Positions 1 to 10,213 of a stretch of DNA of 64,000 nt are shown piece after piece (the first letter of the stretch is position 1; every line of letters starts with the position of its first letter). The translations under genes were made by a program, and so were the position numbers. The notes under the pieces were generated by a model. The model did no database searches. It saw nothing but the letters and a program-made list of their open reading frames with translations, and was not told the DNA's origin. The stretch lies in NCBI RefSeq assembly GCF_017349075.1, contig NZ_JAFMOF010000002.1, positions 682,001-746,000 on the forward strand. The letters run 5' to 3'. The stretch is from Streptomyces triculaminicus. GTDB lineage: Bacteria > Actinomycetota > Actinomycetes > Streptomycetales > Streptomycetaceae.

Positions 1-800
1 TCGGGCCGGCAGTTGATCTCCACTGCGGTGCCGAAGCGGGCGCACGCGGCGAAGACCATCGAGGCGTCGAACTCCGACTCCGGCCGGTGCCCCAGGATCC
101 GCCCCGTGCAGTGCCCGAGCACGTCGACGAGGGGGTTGGCGACGGCGGCCACCATGCGGCGCGTCATGGACTCGGCGTCCATCCGCAGCTTGGAGTGCAC
201 CGAGGCGACCACCACGTCCAGCCGCTCGAGCAGTTCCGGTTCCTGGTCCAGCGAGCCGTCGGCCAGGATGTCGCACTCGATGCCCGTCAGCAGCCGGAAG
301 CCGTCCCCGAGCAGGTCGTCGACCTCGGCGACCACCGCGAGCTGCTCGCGCAGCCGCTCCGGCGACAGGCCGCGGGCGATCGTCAGCCGGGGGGAGTGGT
401 CGGTGAGCACGGCCCACTCGTGGCCCAGCGCCCGGGCGGCGCGGGCCATCTCCCCGATCGGGCTGCCGCCGTCGGACCAGTCCGAGTGCAGATGGCAGTC
501 GCCGCGCAGCGCCGCCCGCAGCTCCAGCCCGCCCTCGGCGAGCGGCCCGGCCTCCTCCTCCAGGCGGGCCAGATAGCCGGGCACCTCCCCGCGTACGGCC
601 TCGGCCACCGCCGCCGCGGTCTTGGGGCCGATCCCCTTCAGCTCCGTCAGGGATCCGTCGGTGACGCGGCGGCGCACCTCCTCGTCCGGCAGTTCCCCGA
701 CCACGGCGGCGGCCGTCCGGAACGCCTTCACCCGATAGGTGGGCGCCTGGGCGCGCTCGAGCAGGAACGCGATGCGCTCGAGCGCCTCCACCGGTTCCAT
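1..800 (-). CDS. PHP-domain phosphoesterase with helix-hairpin-helix N-terminus (3' end outside window)
   Basis: The reading frame runs from an ATG at 800 leftwards off the window edge, giving 266 visible codons. The first ~90 residues contain a helix-hairpin-helix motif (LKGIGPKTAAAVAE). From about residue 100 the PHP metal-binding signatures HLHSDWSDGG and TDHS follow, then GIECDIL, SVHSK and GHCTGR. This order matches the PHP proteins related to the C-terminal part of bacterial family X DNA polymerases and to YcdX; the polymerase domain itself is absent. Expected activity is metal-dependent phosphoester hydrolysis, with unknown substrate. It is divergent from the oxidoreductase at 927. The call is secure at family level only. 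Confidence 0.85.
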   Translation of the reverse strand, partial: MEPVEALERIAFLLERAQAPTYRVKAFRTAAAVVGELPDEEVRRRVTDGSLTELKGIGPKTAAAVAEAVRGEVPGYLARLEEEAGPLAEGGLELRAALRGDCHLHSDWSDGGSPIGEMARAARALGHEWAVLTDHSPRLTIARGLSPERLREQLAVVAEVDDLLGDGFRLLTGIECDILADGSLDQEPELLERLDVVVASVHSKLRMDAESMTRRMVAAVANPLVDVLGHCTGRILGHRPESEFDASMVFAACARFGTAVEINCRP

Positions 801-926
801 GGCCTCTGCCTCCACACCACCACCGTGCGCCACCCCTCGCACGTTCGCACGCGTTCGGCCCGGCCCTGGCGTGGGCAGATCCCACCGGAGCGCCCTTCCC
901 GTTCAGCGACCCTCGAGGAGGCGACG

Positions 927-2372
927 GTGACCGTCGAGGAGAGAACCGAGACGAGCGACCCGCGGCCCGGCCCGCCGGCCGCCGTACCCCGCCGGGCGGT
1001 GGTCCTCGGCGGGGGCCTGGCCGGCATGCTGGCCGCCTCCGTACTGGCCGGCCACGCCGACGAGGTGGTGGTGCTCGAGCGCGACCGGCTCCCGGCGACG
1101 GCCCTGCCGCGCAAGGGTCTGCCCCAGGCCCGGCACGCCCATCTGATGCTCTCCGGCGGGGCGCGGGCCGTGGAGTCGCTGCTGCCCGGGATCACCGACG
1201 CCTGGGTGGCCGCGGGGGCGCGGCGGATGGCGCTGCCCGCCGCTTTGGTGACGCTGTCGGCGCAGGGCTGGATCCCGCGCGCGGCCGGGCGGCAGTTCCT
1301 CATCTCCTGCAGCCGCGACCTGCTCGACCTGGTGGTCCGGCAGCGGGTCACGGCCCTGCCGCGGGTCACCGTGCGGGAGGGCGTCGAGGTCCTCGGCCTG
1401 ACCGGCGACGCCCGGCGGGTCACCGGCGTGCGCCTGGCCGGCGCGGGGGGCGGCGAGCCGTGGACGCTGCCGGCCGACTTCGTCGTCGACGCCACCGGCC
1501 GGGGCTCGCGCGCCCCGCACTGGCTGACCGGCCTCGGCCTGCCCGCCGTCCGGGAGGAGACCGTCGACTCCGGCCTGGTCTACGCCAGCCGGCTCTTCCG
1601 GGCGCCGCCGGGCGCCGAGGACTTCCCCGTGGTGAGCGTCTCCCCCGCGCCGGGCGGGGACCTGCCGGGCCAGGGGATGACCATGCACCCCGTCGAGGGC
1701 GGCCGGTGGCTGGTGACCGTCTCCGGTACGCGCGGCGGCGAACCCTCCCGGGACGCCGCCGCGTTCGAGCCGTTCGCACGAGGTCTGCGTCATCCCCTCG
1801 CGGCCGACATCATCGCCCGCGCCGAGCCGCTGTCCGACGTCCACCTCAACCGCTCCACCGTCAACCGGCGCCGCTGTTTCGAGCGCCTGGACCCCTGGCC
1901 CGCGGGCTTCGTCGTCACCGGGGACGCCGTCGCCGCCTACAACCCCGTCTACGGGCACGGCATGTCGGTGGCCGCCCTCGCCGCCGTCGCGCTGCGCGAG
2001 GTCCTGGCCGGGGAGGTGCTCGCCGACCCCCGGGTGGGCCGCCGCGCCCAGCGCGCCATCACCCGTACGGCGGACGCGGCCTGGGCCATGGCGGCCGGCG
2101 AGGACATCCACTACCCGGGCGCCGTGGGCGAGCGGCCGCCGACCGCCGCGCGGCTGCTGCGGGGCTATCTGCAGCGCATGATGCGCACGGGGACGGTGGA
2201 CCACGCGGTGACCCGGGCGCTGCTCGATGTGATGACGCTGTCGGCGCCGGTGTCGCGCCTGTTCGCGCCCGCCGTGGCGCTGCGCGTGGCGCGCGGACCG
2301 GGCCGTCGGCCGTCGCACGAGCCGCCGGTCACCGCCGCCGAGCTGGCCCGCGTGGGCCTCGCCGCCCGCTGA
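927..2372 (+). CDS. FAD-dependent oxidoreductase / monooxygenase
   Basis: The protein has 481 aa. The GTG at 927 is chosen because GAGGAG lies 6 bases upstream at 915-920 and because the Rossmann strand begins about 25 residues later; the open frame itself extends much further upstream. The dinucleotide-binding motif is GGGLAG (residues 28-33), followed by a basic stretch after the second strand (LERDRLP). The second FAD motif, GDAVAAYNPVYGHGMS, is near residue 331. The layout fits p-hydroxybenzoate-hydroxylase-fold flavoproteins such as those acting on polyketides or isoprenoids. Substrate cannot be deduced. It stands alone, convergent with the membrane protein gene that ends at 2448. Confidence 0.85.
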   Translation: MTVEERTETSDPRPGPPAAVPRRAVVLGGGLAGMLAASVLAGHADEVVVLERDRLPATALPRKGLPQARHAHLMLSGGARAVESLLPGITDAWVAAGARRMALPAALVTLSAQGWIPRAAGRQFLISCSRDLLDLVVRQRVTALPRVTVREGVEVLGLTGDARRVTGVRLAGAGGGEPWTLPADFVVDATGRGSRAPHWLTGLGLPAVREETVDSGLVYASRLFRAPPGAEDFPVVSVSPAPGGDLPGQGMTMHPVEGGRWLVTVSGTRGGEPSRDAAAFEPFARGLRHPLAADIIARAEPLSDVHLNRSTVNRRRCFERLDPWPAGFVVTGDAVAAYNPVYGHGMSVAALAAVALREVLAGEVLADPRVGRRAQRAITRTADAAWAMAAGEDIHYPGAVGERPPTAARLLRGYLQRMMRTGTVDHAVTRALLDVMTLSAPVSRLFAPAVALRVARGPGRRPSHEPPVTAAELARVGLAAR

Positions 2373-2432
2373 CCGGGCCGACCGCCGGTGGCGGGCACGA
2401 GCCCCTCGGCGTCGCGGCCGGCGCGGCGACGG

Positions 2433-2450
2433 TGACCGGCATGCCGGTCA
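2433..2450. terminator. 18-bp perfect palindrome between convergent genes
   Basis: TGACCGGCATGCCGGTCA is self-complementary over 18 bp. It lies between the stop of the oxidoreductase (2372) and the stop of the convergent membrane protein gene (2448). This position suggests a bidirectional terminator, but the absence of a loop leaves a protein-binding site possible. Confidence 0.35.
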
Positions 2451-3878
2451 GCGCCGCGCCAGCCGGGTCGGCGGAAGGTACTCGCGCTCGAAGGTGCGGT
2501 GCCACCAGGCGCCGGTCTCCCGCAGCTCCCGCCAGGTGGTGAAGCGGTAGAGGTAGAGCCGGGCGCGGACGTGGGTGGGCGGGGCTGCGGGGAAGGGGTT
2601 GTGCCGCAGCAGGCGCAGGGTCGCCGGGTCGCCCGTCAGCAGCCGTTCGACGAAGGGGCCGAACCACTCCCGTGCGTAGGCCGGCGAGATCCCGGCGAAC
2701 CACATCAGCCAGTCCAGCCGCAGGTGGTACGGGGCGTACTGGCGGGACAGCCGGCGCGGGTCGCCCGGCTTGCCCTTGAAGCCGTACTCCTTCCAGACCG
2801 TCTCCTCGGTGAGGGTCTCCTCGTCGGTGCCCTCGACGATCACCTCGTGCCGGCTGCGGTTGACGCTGCCGAAGGCGCCATAGGTGTTGACCAGGTGAAA
2901 CGCATTGAAGGAGACGTTCATCCGCTGGTGCGGGGAGAGCAGATTGCGTGCGGGCCACCAGCTGAGCACCAGGACCAGCACCGTCACGGCGAGGACCACG
3001 GCCTCGTACCAGAGGGGCGCCGGGCCCAGCGGCGTGTGGTGCGCCACGGAGAAGACGTCCGCCAGCGCCTGCCCGTCGACGGCGGCGAGGGCCAGGACGA
3101 TGGTCAGCCAGTTCAGCCAGGAGAAGTTGCCGGAGGCGACCAGCCAGAGCTGGGTGCAGATGATCACGCCGGCCGCGACGCTCGCCACCGGCTGCGGGAC
3201 GAAGAGGCCGAGCGGCACCACCAGCTGGGCGACGTGGTTGGCGGCCGTCTCCACGCGGTGCAGCGGCCGCGGCAGCCGGTGGAAGAACCAGCTCAGCGGC
3301 CCCGGCATGGGCTGGGTCTCGTGGTGGAAGTACAGGCAGGTCAGGTTCCGCCAGCAGGGATCCCCGCGCAGCTTGATCAGCCCGGCGCCGAACTCCACGC
3401 GGAAGAGCAGCCACCGCATGAGCCACAGCACCAGCACGGGCGGGTCCGTCCGCGCGTTGCCCAGGAAGACCGCCAGGAACCCGGCCTCCAGCAGCAGCGA
3501 CTCCCAGCCGAAGCCGTACCAGGTCTGGCCGACGTTCACGATGGACAGATACAGCGCCCACAGCGCCAGCCACATCAGCATCGACGCCCACAGCGGCACC
3601 GCGTCCGCCGCCCCCACCACCACCGCGGCCGACAGCAGCGCGCCGCCCCAGGCCCAGGCGGCGAAGAAACGGTCGGAGTAGTGGAGGTGGAAGACGCTGG
3701 GCGACCTGCGCAGCGGGACGTACGCGACGAAGCGGGGGACCGGCAGCATGCCCCGCGCGCCGATGAGCGCGCGGAACTGCAGGGCGGCCGAGAGGAAGGC
3801 CACCAGGTAGACGACGGCGAGGGCGCGCTGCAGGACGAGCCGGCTCAGCCAGTAGCCGGAGGCGGTGAACCACTCCAT
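2448..3878 (-). CDS. Lipase maturation factor (LMF) family membrane protein
   Basis: The protein has 476 aa, starting MEWFTASGYW at an ATG at 3878. About eight hydrophobic segments cover residues 10-320. They carry typical LMF family patterns: GARGMLPVP early, VEFGAGLIKLRGDPCWRNLT and FHHETQPMPGPLSWFFHRLP in the middle, and LVNTYGAFGSVNRSRHEVI in the C-terminal third. A soluble tail, rich in Arg and Trp, follows. Eukaryotic LMF1 helps lipases fold in the ER; the role of the bacterial homologues is unknown. It is divergent from the phosphatase at 3957, with 78 bp between them. Family assignment is firm; function is not. Confidence 0.85.
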   Translation of the reverse strand: MEWFTASGYWLSRLVLQRALAVVYLVAFLSAALQFRALIGARGMLPVPRFVAYVPLRRSPSVFHLHYSDRFFAAWAWGGALLSAAVVVGAADAVPLWASMLMWLALWALYLSIVNVGQTWYGFGWESLLLEAGFLAVFLGNARTDPPVLVLWLMRWLLFRVEFGAGLIKLRGDPCWRNLTCLYFHHETQPMPGPLSWFFHRLPRPLHRVETAANHVAQLVVPLGLFVPQPVASVAAGVIICTQLWLVASGNFSWLNWLTIVLALAAVDGQALADVFSVAHHTPLGPAPLWYEAVVLAVTVLVLVLSWWPARNLLSPHQRMNVSFNAFHLVNTYGAFGSVNRSRHEVIVEGTDEETLTEETVWKEYGFKGKPGDPRRLSRQYAPYHLRLDWLMWFAGISPAYAREWFGPFVERLLTGDPATLRLLRHNPFPAAPPTHVRARLYLYRFTTWRELRETGAWWHRTFEREYLPPTRLARR

Positions 3879-3956
3879 GCCGGTATCCGTACCACCGCTG
3901 CCCCGGGAGCGCGCAGCCACATCGAAGAAACCGACAAAAGGTGGCAGAGTGGCTCT

Positions 3957-6044
3957 ATGGTTGATCGGGGAGCGACGGCCGCCGCCGCAGCGCCGCCGGA
4001 CGACTGGCCCGCCCGCCCGGAGCTGATCCACGCCCTCCACCGCACGGGAAGCTTCGACTGGGACCTCGTCAGCGGACGGCTGCATCTCGACGCCGTGGCC
4101 CTCGACGTCCTGGACATGCCGGCGGAGGCCTTCCACGGCAACATCTCCGACCTCTCCGGCCGGCTGCCCCGCTCCGACGCCACCAGGCTCGACGCCCAGG
4201 TCGCCCGCGCCCTGAAGGAGGGCCGCGAGAGCTACGGCGCCTACTACCGCGTACGCGGCGAGACCGGCAGCCTGCGCTGGACGTACACCCAGGGCCTCAT
4301 CCGGCGCGACGAGCAGGGACGCCCCTGCCGCATCATGGGCATCGTCCGGGACGCCGGCGAGGAGCTCGGCCAGGCCGGACCGCGCGAGCAGGAGCTCGAG
4401 CGCCGCCACCAGACCACCGTGGTGGAGACCATCACCGCCGCCCTCGCCCACGCCAGGACCGTCCAGGACGTCATCGACTTCTTCAAGGACGCCCAGGCCG
4501 TCGAGCACCTCGGCTCCGACCTGCTCGTCCTCGGCCTCGTCGAGTCCGGTCGGATCCACCTCGTCGCCGAGGGCCCCTCCGAGCACTTCATCCCGGGCAC
4601 CCGCTACACCCGGGTGGACGACAACTTCCCCATGAGCGACGTCATCCGCACCCTCGCCCCGCGCTTCATCGAGTCCCGCGAGGAGTTCTCCACCTGCTAC
4701 CCCTGGCTGTGGGACCGCATCAAGGACATCGGCATCGCCTCCGCCGCCTACCTCCCCCTGATCGCCCAGGCCCGCCCCATCGGCGCCCTCGGCCTCCTCT
4801 ACCGCGAGGCGCGCGGCTTCACCCAGCACGAGCGCAACCTCTTCATCGCGCTGAGCAGCAGCCTCGCCCAGAGCATCGCCCGCGCCATGCTCTTCGACCA
4901 GGAACACGACCTCGCCGAGGGCCTGCAACAGGCCATGCTCCCGCGCCGCATCCCCGACATCCCCGGCGCCCAGATCGCCGTCCGCTACCGCTCCGCCCGC
5001 ATGGGCCGGGACATCGGCGGCGACTGGTACGACGCCATCCCGCTGCCCGGCGGCCGGGTCGGGGCCGTCATCGGCGACGTCCAGGGCCACGACACCCACG
5101 CCGCGGCCGTCATGGGCCAGCTGCGCATCGTCCTGCGGGCCTACGCCACCGAGGGCCACGCGCCCGCCACCGTCATGGCCCGCGCCTCCTCCTTCCTCTA
5201 CGAACTCGAGACCGACCGCTTCGCGACCTGCACCTACGCCGAGGCCGACCTCGCCACCGGCGTCGTCCAGCTGGTCCGCGCCGGCCACATAGACCCGCTG
5301 CTGCGCCACACCGACGGCACCGTCCGGCGCCTGCCCGTCTCCGGCGGCCTGCCGCTGGGCCTGTCCGCCGAGTTCGGACGCCTCGACTATCCCGTGACGA
5401 CCGTGGAACTGGACCCGGGGGAGACCCTGATGATGTTCACCGACGGTCTGGTCGAGGTGCCCGGCTCCGACCTCGACGAGGGCATCCGCACACTCAGCGC
5501 CGCCGTCCGCGAGGGCCCCTACGACCTCCACAAGATGGCCGACCTGTTGTGCGACGCGATCGGCGAGCGGATCGGCGAGGACGACATGGCCGTCCTGCTG
5601 CTGCGCCGCCACGGCCCCGCGGTACGCGGCGGAGGACGGCTGCAGCAGCACATCGCCCCCGCCGACCCCGAGGCCCTCTCGGCCGGCCGGCACATGATCC
5701 GCGCGGCGGTACGGGCCTGGGGGGCCCGGGAACGCTCCGACGAGATCGAGCTGGTCGCCGACGAGTTGGTCACCAACGCCCTGCTGCACACCGACGGGGC
5801 TGCCGTGGTGACGATCCGTATGATGCCCGGCCCCGAACGGCGGGTGCGGGTCGAGGTCGAGGACAAGTCCAGCGTCCTCCCGCGCCGCCGCGAGCCGGGC
5901 GAGGCCGGGGTCTCGGGCCGGGGGCTGCTGCTGGTCGAGGAGCTGACCGACGACTGGGGCGTGGAGTCGCGCGGCACCGGAAAGTCGGTCTGGTGCGAAT
6001 TCGTCGTGACCGACGGCCGGCACGCCGCCGACGACGCCGGCTGA
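3957..6044 (+). CDS. PAS-GAF-SpoIIE phosphatase with C-terminal anti-sigma-type ATPase domain
   Basis: The protein has 695 aa. Domains in order: a PAS fold (about 25-135, with GSFDWDLVSG and RWTYTQGLIRR), a GAF fold (about 160-310), a PP2C/SpoIIE serine phosphatase (about 330-555; metal ligands in GDWYDA, GDVQGHD, FTDGLVE and EDDMAVLLLR), and an HATPase_c domain of RsbW type (about 575-690; DELVTNALLHTDG and GRGLLLVEEL). In this family the phosphatase dephosphorylates an anti-anti-sigma factor and the ATPase can bind or phosphorylate one, so the protein is a one-piece partner-switching module driven by a PAS/GAF signal. No sigma or anti-sigma gene is adjacent, so it probably acts at a distance. 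Confidence 0.9.
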   Translation: MVDRGATAAAAAPPDDWPARPELIHALHRTGSFDWDLVSGRLHLDAVALDVLDMPAEAFHGNISDLSGRLPRSDATRLDAQVARALKEGRESYGAYYRVRGETGSLRWTYTQGLIRRDEQGRPCRIMGIVRDAGEELGQAGPREQELERRHQTTVVETITAALAHARTVQDVIDFFKDAQAVEHLGSDLLVLGLVESGRIHLVAEGPSEHFIPGTRYTRVDDNFPMSDVIRTLAPRFIESREEFSTCYPWLWDRIKDIGIASAAYLPLIAQARPIGALGLLYREARGFTQHERNLFIALSSSLAQSIARAMLFDQEHDLAEGLQQAMLPRRIPDIPGAQIAVRYRSARMGRDIGGDWYDAIPLPGGRVGAVIGDVQGHDTHAAAVMGQLRIVLRAYATEGHAPATVMARASSFLYELETDRFATCTYAEADLATGVVQLVRAGHIDPLLRHTDGTVRRLPVSGGLPLGLSAEFGRLDYPVTTVELDPGETLMMFTDGLVEVPGSDLDEGIRTLSAAVREGPYDLHKMADLLCDAIGERIGEDDMAVLLLRRHGPAVRGGGRLQQHIAPADPEALSAGRHMIRAAVRAWGARERSDEIELVADELVTNALLHTDGAAVVTIRMMPGPERRVRVEVEDKSSVLPRRREPGEAGVSGRGLLLVEELTDDWGVESRGTGKSVWCEFVVTDGRHAADDAG

Positions 6045-6108
6045 CCGGCTGATCGGAAGAGGCCAAGGTCACAGCGGTTGCCCCTGCTGCGGGGCGCGCC
6101 CGCTCCCC

Positions 6109-6114
6109 TAGCCT
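6109..6114 (+). promoter_or_regulatory. -10 element of a probably leaderless mutA promoter
   Basis: TAGCCT ends 7 bases before the mutA ATG at 6122, and no Shine-Dalgarno sequence is visible. This spacing places the transcription start at or next to the A of the start codon, as in the many leaderless Streptomyces messages. No clear -35 hexamer is seen. Confidence 0.45.
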
Positions 6115-6121
6115 TCCCCCC

Positions 6122-8002
6122 ATGACGGTCCTGCCCGACGACGGCTTCCACCTGGCCGCCGAGTTCCCGGACGCGACCCGCGAGCAATGGCAGCGCCTCG
6201 TCGAGGGCGTGCTGAGCAGAGCGGGCACCGCGGCCGAGGGACCGGCGGCCGAGGACGCGCTGACCACGGCGCTCGAGGACGGGCTCGCCACCCGCCCGCT
6301 GTACACCGCCGACGACGCCGGCACCCTGCCCGGCCCGCCCGGCTTCCCCCCGTTCGTCCGCGGCGGACGGCCGGAGGGCACCGCGCTCACCGGATGGGAC
6401 GTACGCCAGCACCACGGCGGCGCCGACCCCCGGAAGGCCAACGAAGCCGTCCTCGCCGACCTCGAGAACGGTGCCACCTCCCTGTGGCTGACCGCCGGCG
6501 GCTCCGGACTGCCCGTCGAGGACCTCCCCGCCGTCCTGGACGGCGTCTACCTCGACCTGGCCCCGGTCGTCCTCGACGCCGGCGCGGAGTTCGAGCCCGC
6601 CGCGCGACGGCTGCTGAGCCTTTACGCCGAGCGCGACCTGCCGCCCGGCGCGGCCGCAGGCAACCTCGGCGCCGACCCGCTGGGCACCCTGGCCCGCACC
6701 GGCACCGACGCCGACCCCGCCGAGGCCCTGGACGCCGCCGCCGGCCTCGCCGCCCTGTGCGTCCGCGACCACCCGCGCCTGCGCGCCCTGACCGTCGACG
6801 CGCTGCCCTACCACGAGGCCGGCGGCACACCCGCCCAGGAGCTGGGCGCCTCGCTGGCCACCGGCGTCGCCTACCTCCGTACCCTCACCGCCGCCGGGCT
6901 CACCGTCGACGAGGCCTGCTCCCAGCTGGAGTTCCGCTACTCCGCCACCGCCGACCAGTTCCTGACCATCGCCACACTGCGCGCCGCGCGCCGGCTGTGG
7001 GCCCGGGTCGCCGAGGTCAGCGGTGCCGCGCCCGCCGCCCGCGCCCAGCGCCAACACGCCGTCACCTCCTCGGTGATGATGACCCGGCGCGACCCCTGGG
7101 TGAACATGCTGCGCACCACCATCGCCTGCCTCGGCGCCGGGGTCGGCGGCGCGGACTCCGTGACCGTGCTGCCCTTCGATCAAGCTCTCGGCCTCCCCGA
7201 CGCCTTCGCCCGGCGCATCGCCCGCAACACCTCCACGATCCTTCTCGAGGAGTCGCACCTGGCCCGGGTGATCGACCCGGCCGGCGGCTCCTGGTACGTG
7301 GAGCGGCTGACGGACGAACTCGCCCACGCGGGCTGGGAGGTCTTCCAGGGGATCGAGCGCCTGGGCGGCCACGCGGCGGCCCTGCGCTCGGGACGCCTGG
7401 CCCAGGACCTGGCCGACAGCTGGCAGGCGCGCGGCGACAGGATCGCCAAGCGGCGCGAACCCATCACCGGCGTCAGCGAGTTCCCGCACCTCGGCGAGCA
7501 GCCCGTCCACCGCGAGCCCGCCCCCGCCGCACCCTCCGGCGGACTGCCGAGGGTCCGCCGCGACGAGGCGTACGAGGCCCTGCGCGCCCGCTCGGACGCC
7601 CACCTCGCCGCCACCGGCGCCCGGCCCCGCGTCCTCCTCGCGGCCCTCGGCCCCGCCGCCGCCCACACCGGCCGGGTCACCTTCGCCGCCAACCTCTTCC
7701 AGGCGGGCGGCATCGAGCCCGTGACCCGTCAGGTCACCGCCGAGGACGCCGCCGGCGCCCTCGCGGCCGACGGCGCCACGATCGCCTGCCTCTGTTCCAG
7801 CGACGCGCTCTACGCCGACCAGGCCGCGGCCGTGGCCTCGGCGCTCAAGGCCGCCGGCGCCACCACCGTCCTCCTCGCCGGAAAGCCCAAGGGCGAGCTG
7901 CGGGAGGACTGTCTGCGGGCCGGAGTCGACGAGTTCGTCTTCGCCGGCGGCGACGCCGTCGCCGTCCTCTCCTCCGTCCTCGACCAGATGGGAGTGGCGT
8001 GA
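6122..8002 (+). CDS. mutA: Methylmalonyl-CoA mutase small (beta) subunit
   Basis: The protein has 626 aa. The N-terminal TIM-barrel half follows the MutB pattern (PLYTADDAG, then [13 protein letters not shown] and GWDVRQHH). The C-terminal flavodoxin-like half lacks the DxHxxG cobalamin ligand motif and has [12 protein letters not shown] at that place, which is the hallmark of the non-catalytic small subunit. It forms a heterodimer with MutB and supports interconversion of methylmalonyl-CoA and succinyl-CoA, supplying extender units and joining propionyl-CoA to central metabolism. Its stop overlaps the mutB start by one base, giving translational coupling and 1:1 synthesis. Confidence 0.95.
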   Translation: MTVLPDDGFHLAAEFPDATREQWQRLVEGVLSRAGTAAEGPAAEDALTTALEDGLATRPLYTADDAGTLPGPPGFPPFVRGGRPEGTALTGWDVRQHHGGADPRKANEAVLADLENGATSLWLTAGGSGLPVEDLPAVLDGVYLDLAPVVLDAGAEFEPAARRLLSLYAERDLPPGAAAGNLGADPLGTLARTGTDADPAEALDAAAGLAALCVRDHPRLRALTVDALPYHEAGGTPAQELGASLATGVAYLRTLTAAGLTVDEACSQLEFRYSATADQFLTIATLRAARRLWARVAEVSGAAPAARAQRQHAVTSSVMMTRRDPWVNMLRTTIACLGAGVGGADSVTVLPFDQALGLPDAFARRIARNTSTILLEESHLARVIDPAGGSWYVERLTDELAHAGWEVFQGIERLGGHAAALRSGRLAQDLADSWQARGDRIAKRREPITGVSEFPHLGEQPVHREPAPAAPSGGLPRVRRDEAYEALRARSDAHLAATGARPRVLLAALGPAAAHTGRVTFAANLFQAGGIEPVTRQVTAEDAAGALAADGATIACLCSSDALYADQAAAVASALKAAGATTVLLAGKPKGELREDCLRAGVDEFVFAGGDAVAVLSSVLDQMGVA

Positions 8003-10200
8003 TGCCGATCCCCGACTTCTCCGGCATCGACCTGGGCCCGGCCGTCGCCCCCGCCGACCCCGGCGCCTGGCGGGCGGCCCTGAAGGAGAGCACCGGCAGG
8101 AGCGTCGAGGACCTGCTCTGGCAGACCCCGGAGGGCATCGGCGTCAAGCCGCTCTACACCTCCGAGGACCTCGACGGCCTGGACTTCCTGGGCACCTACC
8201 CGGGCATCGCGCCCTACCTGCGCGGCCCGTACCCCACCATGTACGTCAACCAGCCCTGGACCATCCGTCAGTACGCCGGATTCTCCACGGCCGAGGAGTC
8301 CAACGCCTTCTATCGCCGCAACCTGGCGGCCGGTCAGAAGGGGCTGTCCGTCGCCTTCGACCTGCCCACCCACCGCGGCTACGACAGCGACCACCCGCGC
8401 GTCACCGGTGACGTCGGCATGGCCGGCGTCGCCATCGACTCGATCTACGACATGCGGCAGCTCTTCGACGGCATCCCGCTCGACCGCATGAGCGTCTCCA
8501 TGACGATGAACGGCGCGGTGCTGCCCGTGCTGGCGCTGTACATCGTCGCCGCCGAGGAGCAGGGCGTACCGCCCGAGAAGCTGGCCGGGACCATCCAGAA
8601 CGACATCCTCAAGGAGTTCATGGTCCGCAACACCTACATCTATCCGCCCCGGCCCTCGATGCGGATCATCTCCGACATCTTCGCGTACACCTCGCAGAAG
8701 ATGCCGCGCTACAACTCCATCTCCATCTCCGGCTACCACATCCAGGAGGCCGGGGCCACCGCCGACCTGGAGCTGGCCTACACCCTCGCCGACGGCGTGG
8801 AGTACCTGCGCGCAGGCCTCGGCGCGGGCCTCGACGTGGACGCCTTCGCGCCCCGCCTGTCCTTCTTCTGGGCCATCGGCATGAACTTCTTCATGGAGAT
8901 CGCCAAGCTGCGGGCGGCCCGGCTGCTGTGGGCCCGCCTGGTCAAGCGCTTCGACCCCAAGAACACCAAGTCGCTGTCGCTGCGCACCCATTCGCAGACC
9001 TCGGGCTGGTCCCTGACCGCGCAGGACGTCTTCAACAACGTCGCCCGTACGTGCGTCGAGGCCATGGCCGCCACCCAGGGCCACACCCAGTCGCTGCACA
9101 CCAACGCCCTCGACGAGGCCCTGGCGCTGCCCACCGACTTCTCCGCCCGCATCGCCCGCAACACCCAGCTGCTGCTCCAGCAGGAGTCCGGGACCTGCCG
9201 GGTCATCGACCCCTGGGGCGGCAGCGCCTACGTCGAGAAGCTCACCCACGACCTCGCCCGCCGCGCCTGGCAGCACATCGAGGAGGTCGAGGCGGCCGGC
9301 GGCATGGCCCAGGCCATCGACGCCGGCATCCCCAAGCTGCGCGTCGAGGAGGCCGCGGCCCGCACCCAGGCCCGCATCGACTCCGGCCGCCAGCCGGTGA
9401 TCGGCGTCAACAAGTACCGGGTCGACAGCGACGAGCAGATCGAGGTCCTCAAGGTCGACAACTCCTCGGTGCGCGCCCAGCAGATCGACAAGCTGCGCCG
9501 GCTGCGCGCCGAACGCGACGAGAGCGCCTGCCAGGCGTCGCTGGAGGCGCTCACCCGGGCCGCCGCGGCGAACCCCGGCCCCGGGCTCGAGGGCAACCTG
9601 CTGGCGCTGGCGGTGGACGCGGCCCGCGCCAAGGCCACCGTGGGCGAGATCTCCGACGCCCTGGAGAAGGTGTACGGGCGGCACGCCGGCCAGATCCGTA
9701 CGATCTCCGGTGTCTACCGGGAGGAGGCCGGCATGTCGTCCGGCGTGGAGCGCACCCGCGCGCTGGTCGAGGCGTTCGAGCGGGAGGACGGCCGCCGACC
9801 GCGCATCCTGGTCGCCAAGATGGGCCAGGACGGCCACGACCGCGGCCAGAAGGTGATCGCCACGGCCTTCGCCGACCTCGGCTTCGACGTGGACGTCGGC
9901 CCGCTGTTCCAGACCCCGGCCGAGGTCGCCCGGCAGGCGGTCGAGGCGGACGTGCACATCGTCGGCGTCTCCTCGCTGGCGGCCGGTCACCTCACGCTCG
10001 TCCCCGCGCTGCGCGAACAGCTCGAGGAACAGGGCCGCGAGGACATCATGATCGTCGTCGGCGGGGTCATCCCGCCGCAGGACGTCCCCACGCTGCTCGA
10101 GATGGGCGCCGCCGCGGTCTTCCCGCCCGGCACGGTCATCCCGGACGCCGCCCACGACCTGCTGAAGACCCTGTCCGGGGTCCTCGGCCACGAGCTGTGA
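8002..10200 (+). CDS. mutB: Methylmalonyl-CoA mutase large (alpha, catalytic) subunit
   Basis: The protein has 732 aa, full length for the family. The substrate-binding barrel (about 1-560) has the signature stretches [20 protein letters not shown] and [13 protein letters not shown], and [14 protein letters not shown] in the region that reaches the active site. The C-terminal B12 domain carries [10 protein letters not shown], the DxHxxG motif whose His binds cobalt, near residue 612. It catalyses the adenosylcobalamin-dependent rearrangement of methylmalonyl-CoA to succinyl-CoA. It is the second gene of mutA-mutB-meaB, with 13 bp before meaB. Confidence 0.97.
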   Translation: MPIPDFSGIDLGPAVAPADPGAWRAALKESTGRSVEDLLWQTPEGIGVKPLYTSEDLDGLDFLGTYPGIAPYLRGPYPTMYVNQPWTIRQYAGFSTAEESNAFYRRNLAAGQKGLSVAFDLPTHRGYDSDHPRVTGDVGMAGVAIDSIYDMRQLFDGIPLDRMSVSMTMNGAVLPVLALYIVAAEEQGVPPEKLAGTIQNDILKEFMVRNTYIYPPRPSMRIISDIFAYTSQKMPRYNSISISGYHIQEAGATADLELAYTLADGVEYLRAGLGAGLDVDAFAPRLSFFWAIGMNFFMEIAKLRAARLLWARLVKRFDPKNTKSLSLRTHSQTSGWSLTAQDVFNNVARTCVEAMAATQGHTQSLHTNALDEALALPTDFSARIARNTQLLLQQESGTCRVIDPWGGSAYVEKLTHDLARRAWQHIEEVEAAGGMAQAIDAGIPKLRVEEAAARTQARIDSGRQPVIGVNKYRVDSDEQIEVLKVDNSSVRAQQIDKLRRLRAERDESACQASLEALTRAAAANPGPGLEGNLLALAVDAARAKATVGEISDALEKVYGRHAGQIRTISGVYREEAGMSSGVERTRALVEAFEREDGRRPRILVAKMGQDGHDRGQKVIATAFADLGFDVDVGPLFQTPAEVARQAVEADVHIVGVSSLAAGHLTLVPALREQLEEQGREDIMIVVGGVIPPQDVPTLLEMGAAAVFPPGTVIPDAAHDLLKTLSGVLGHEL

Positions 10201-10213
10201 GGCCGCATCCCTG

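Noticed and set aside
2448..6023. A 1191-residue minus-strand frame covering both the LMF protein and the antisense of the phosphatase
   Set aside because: Only the part from 3878 down is a real protein; the upstream part is antisense to the PAS-GAF-SpoIIE gene.
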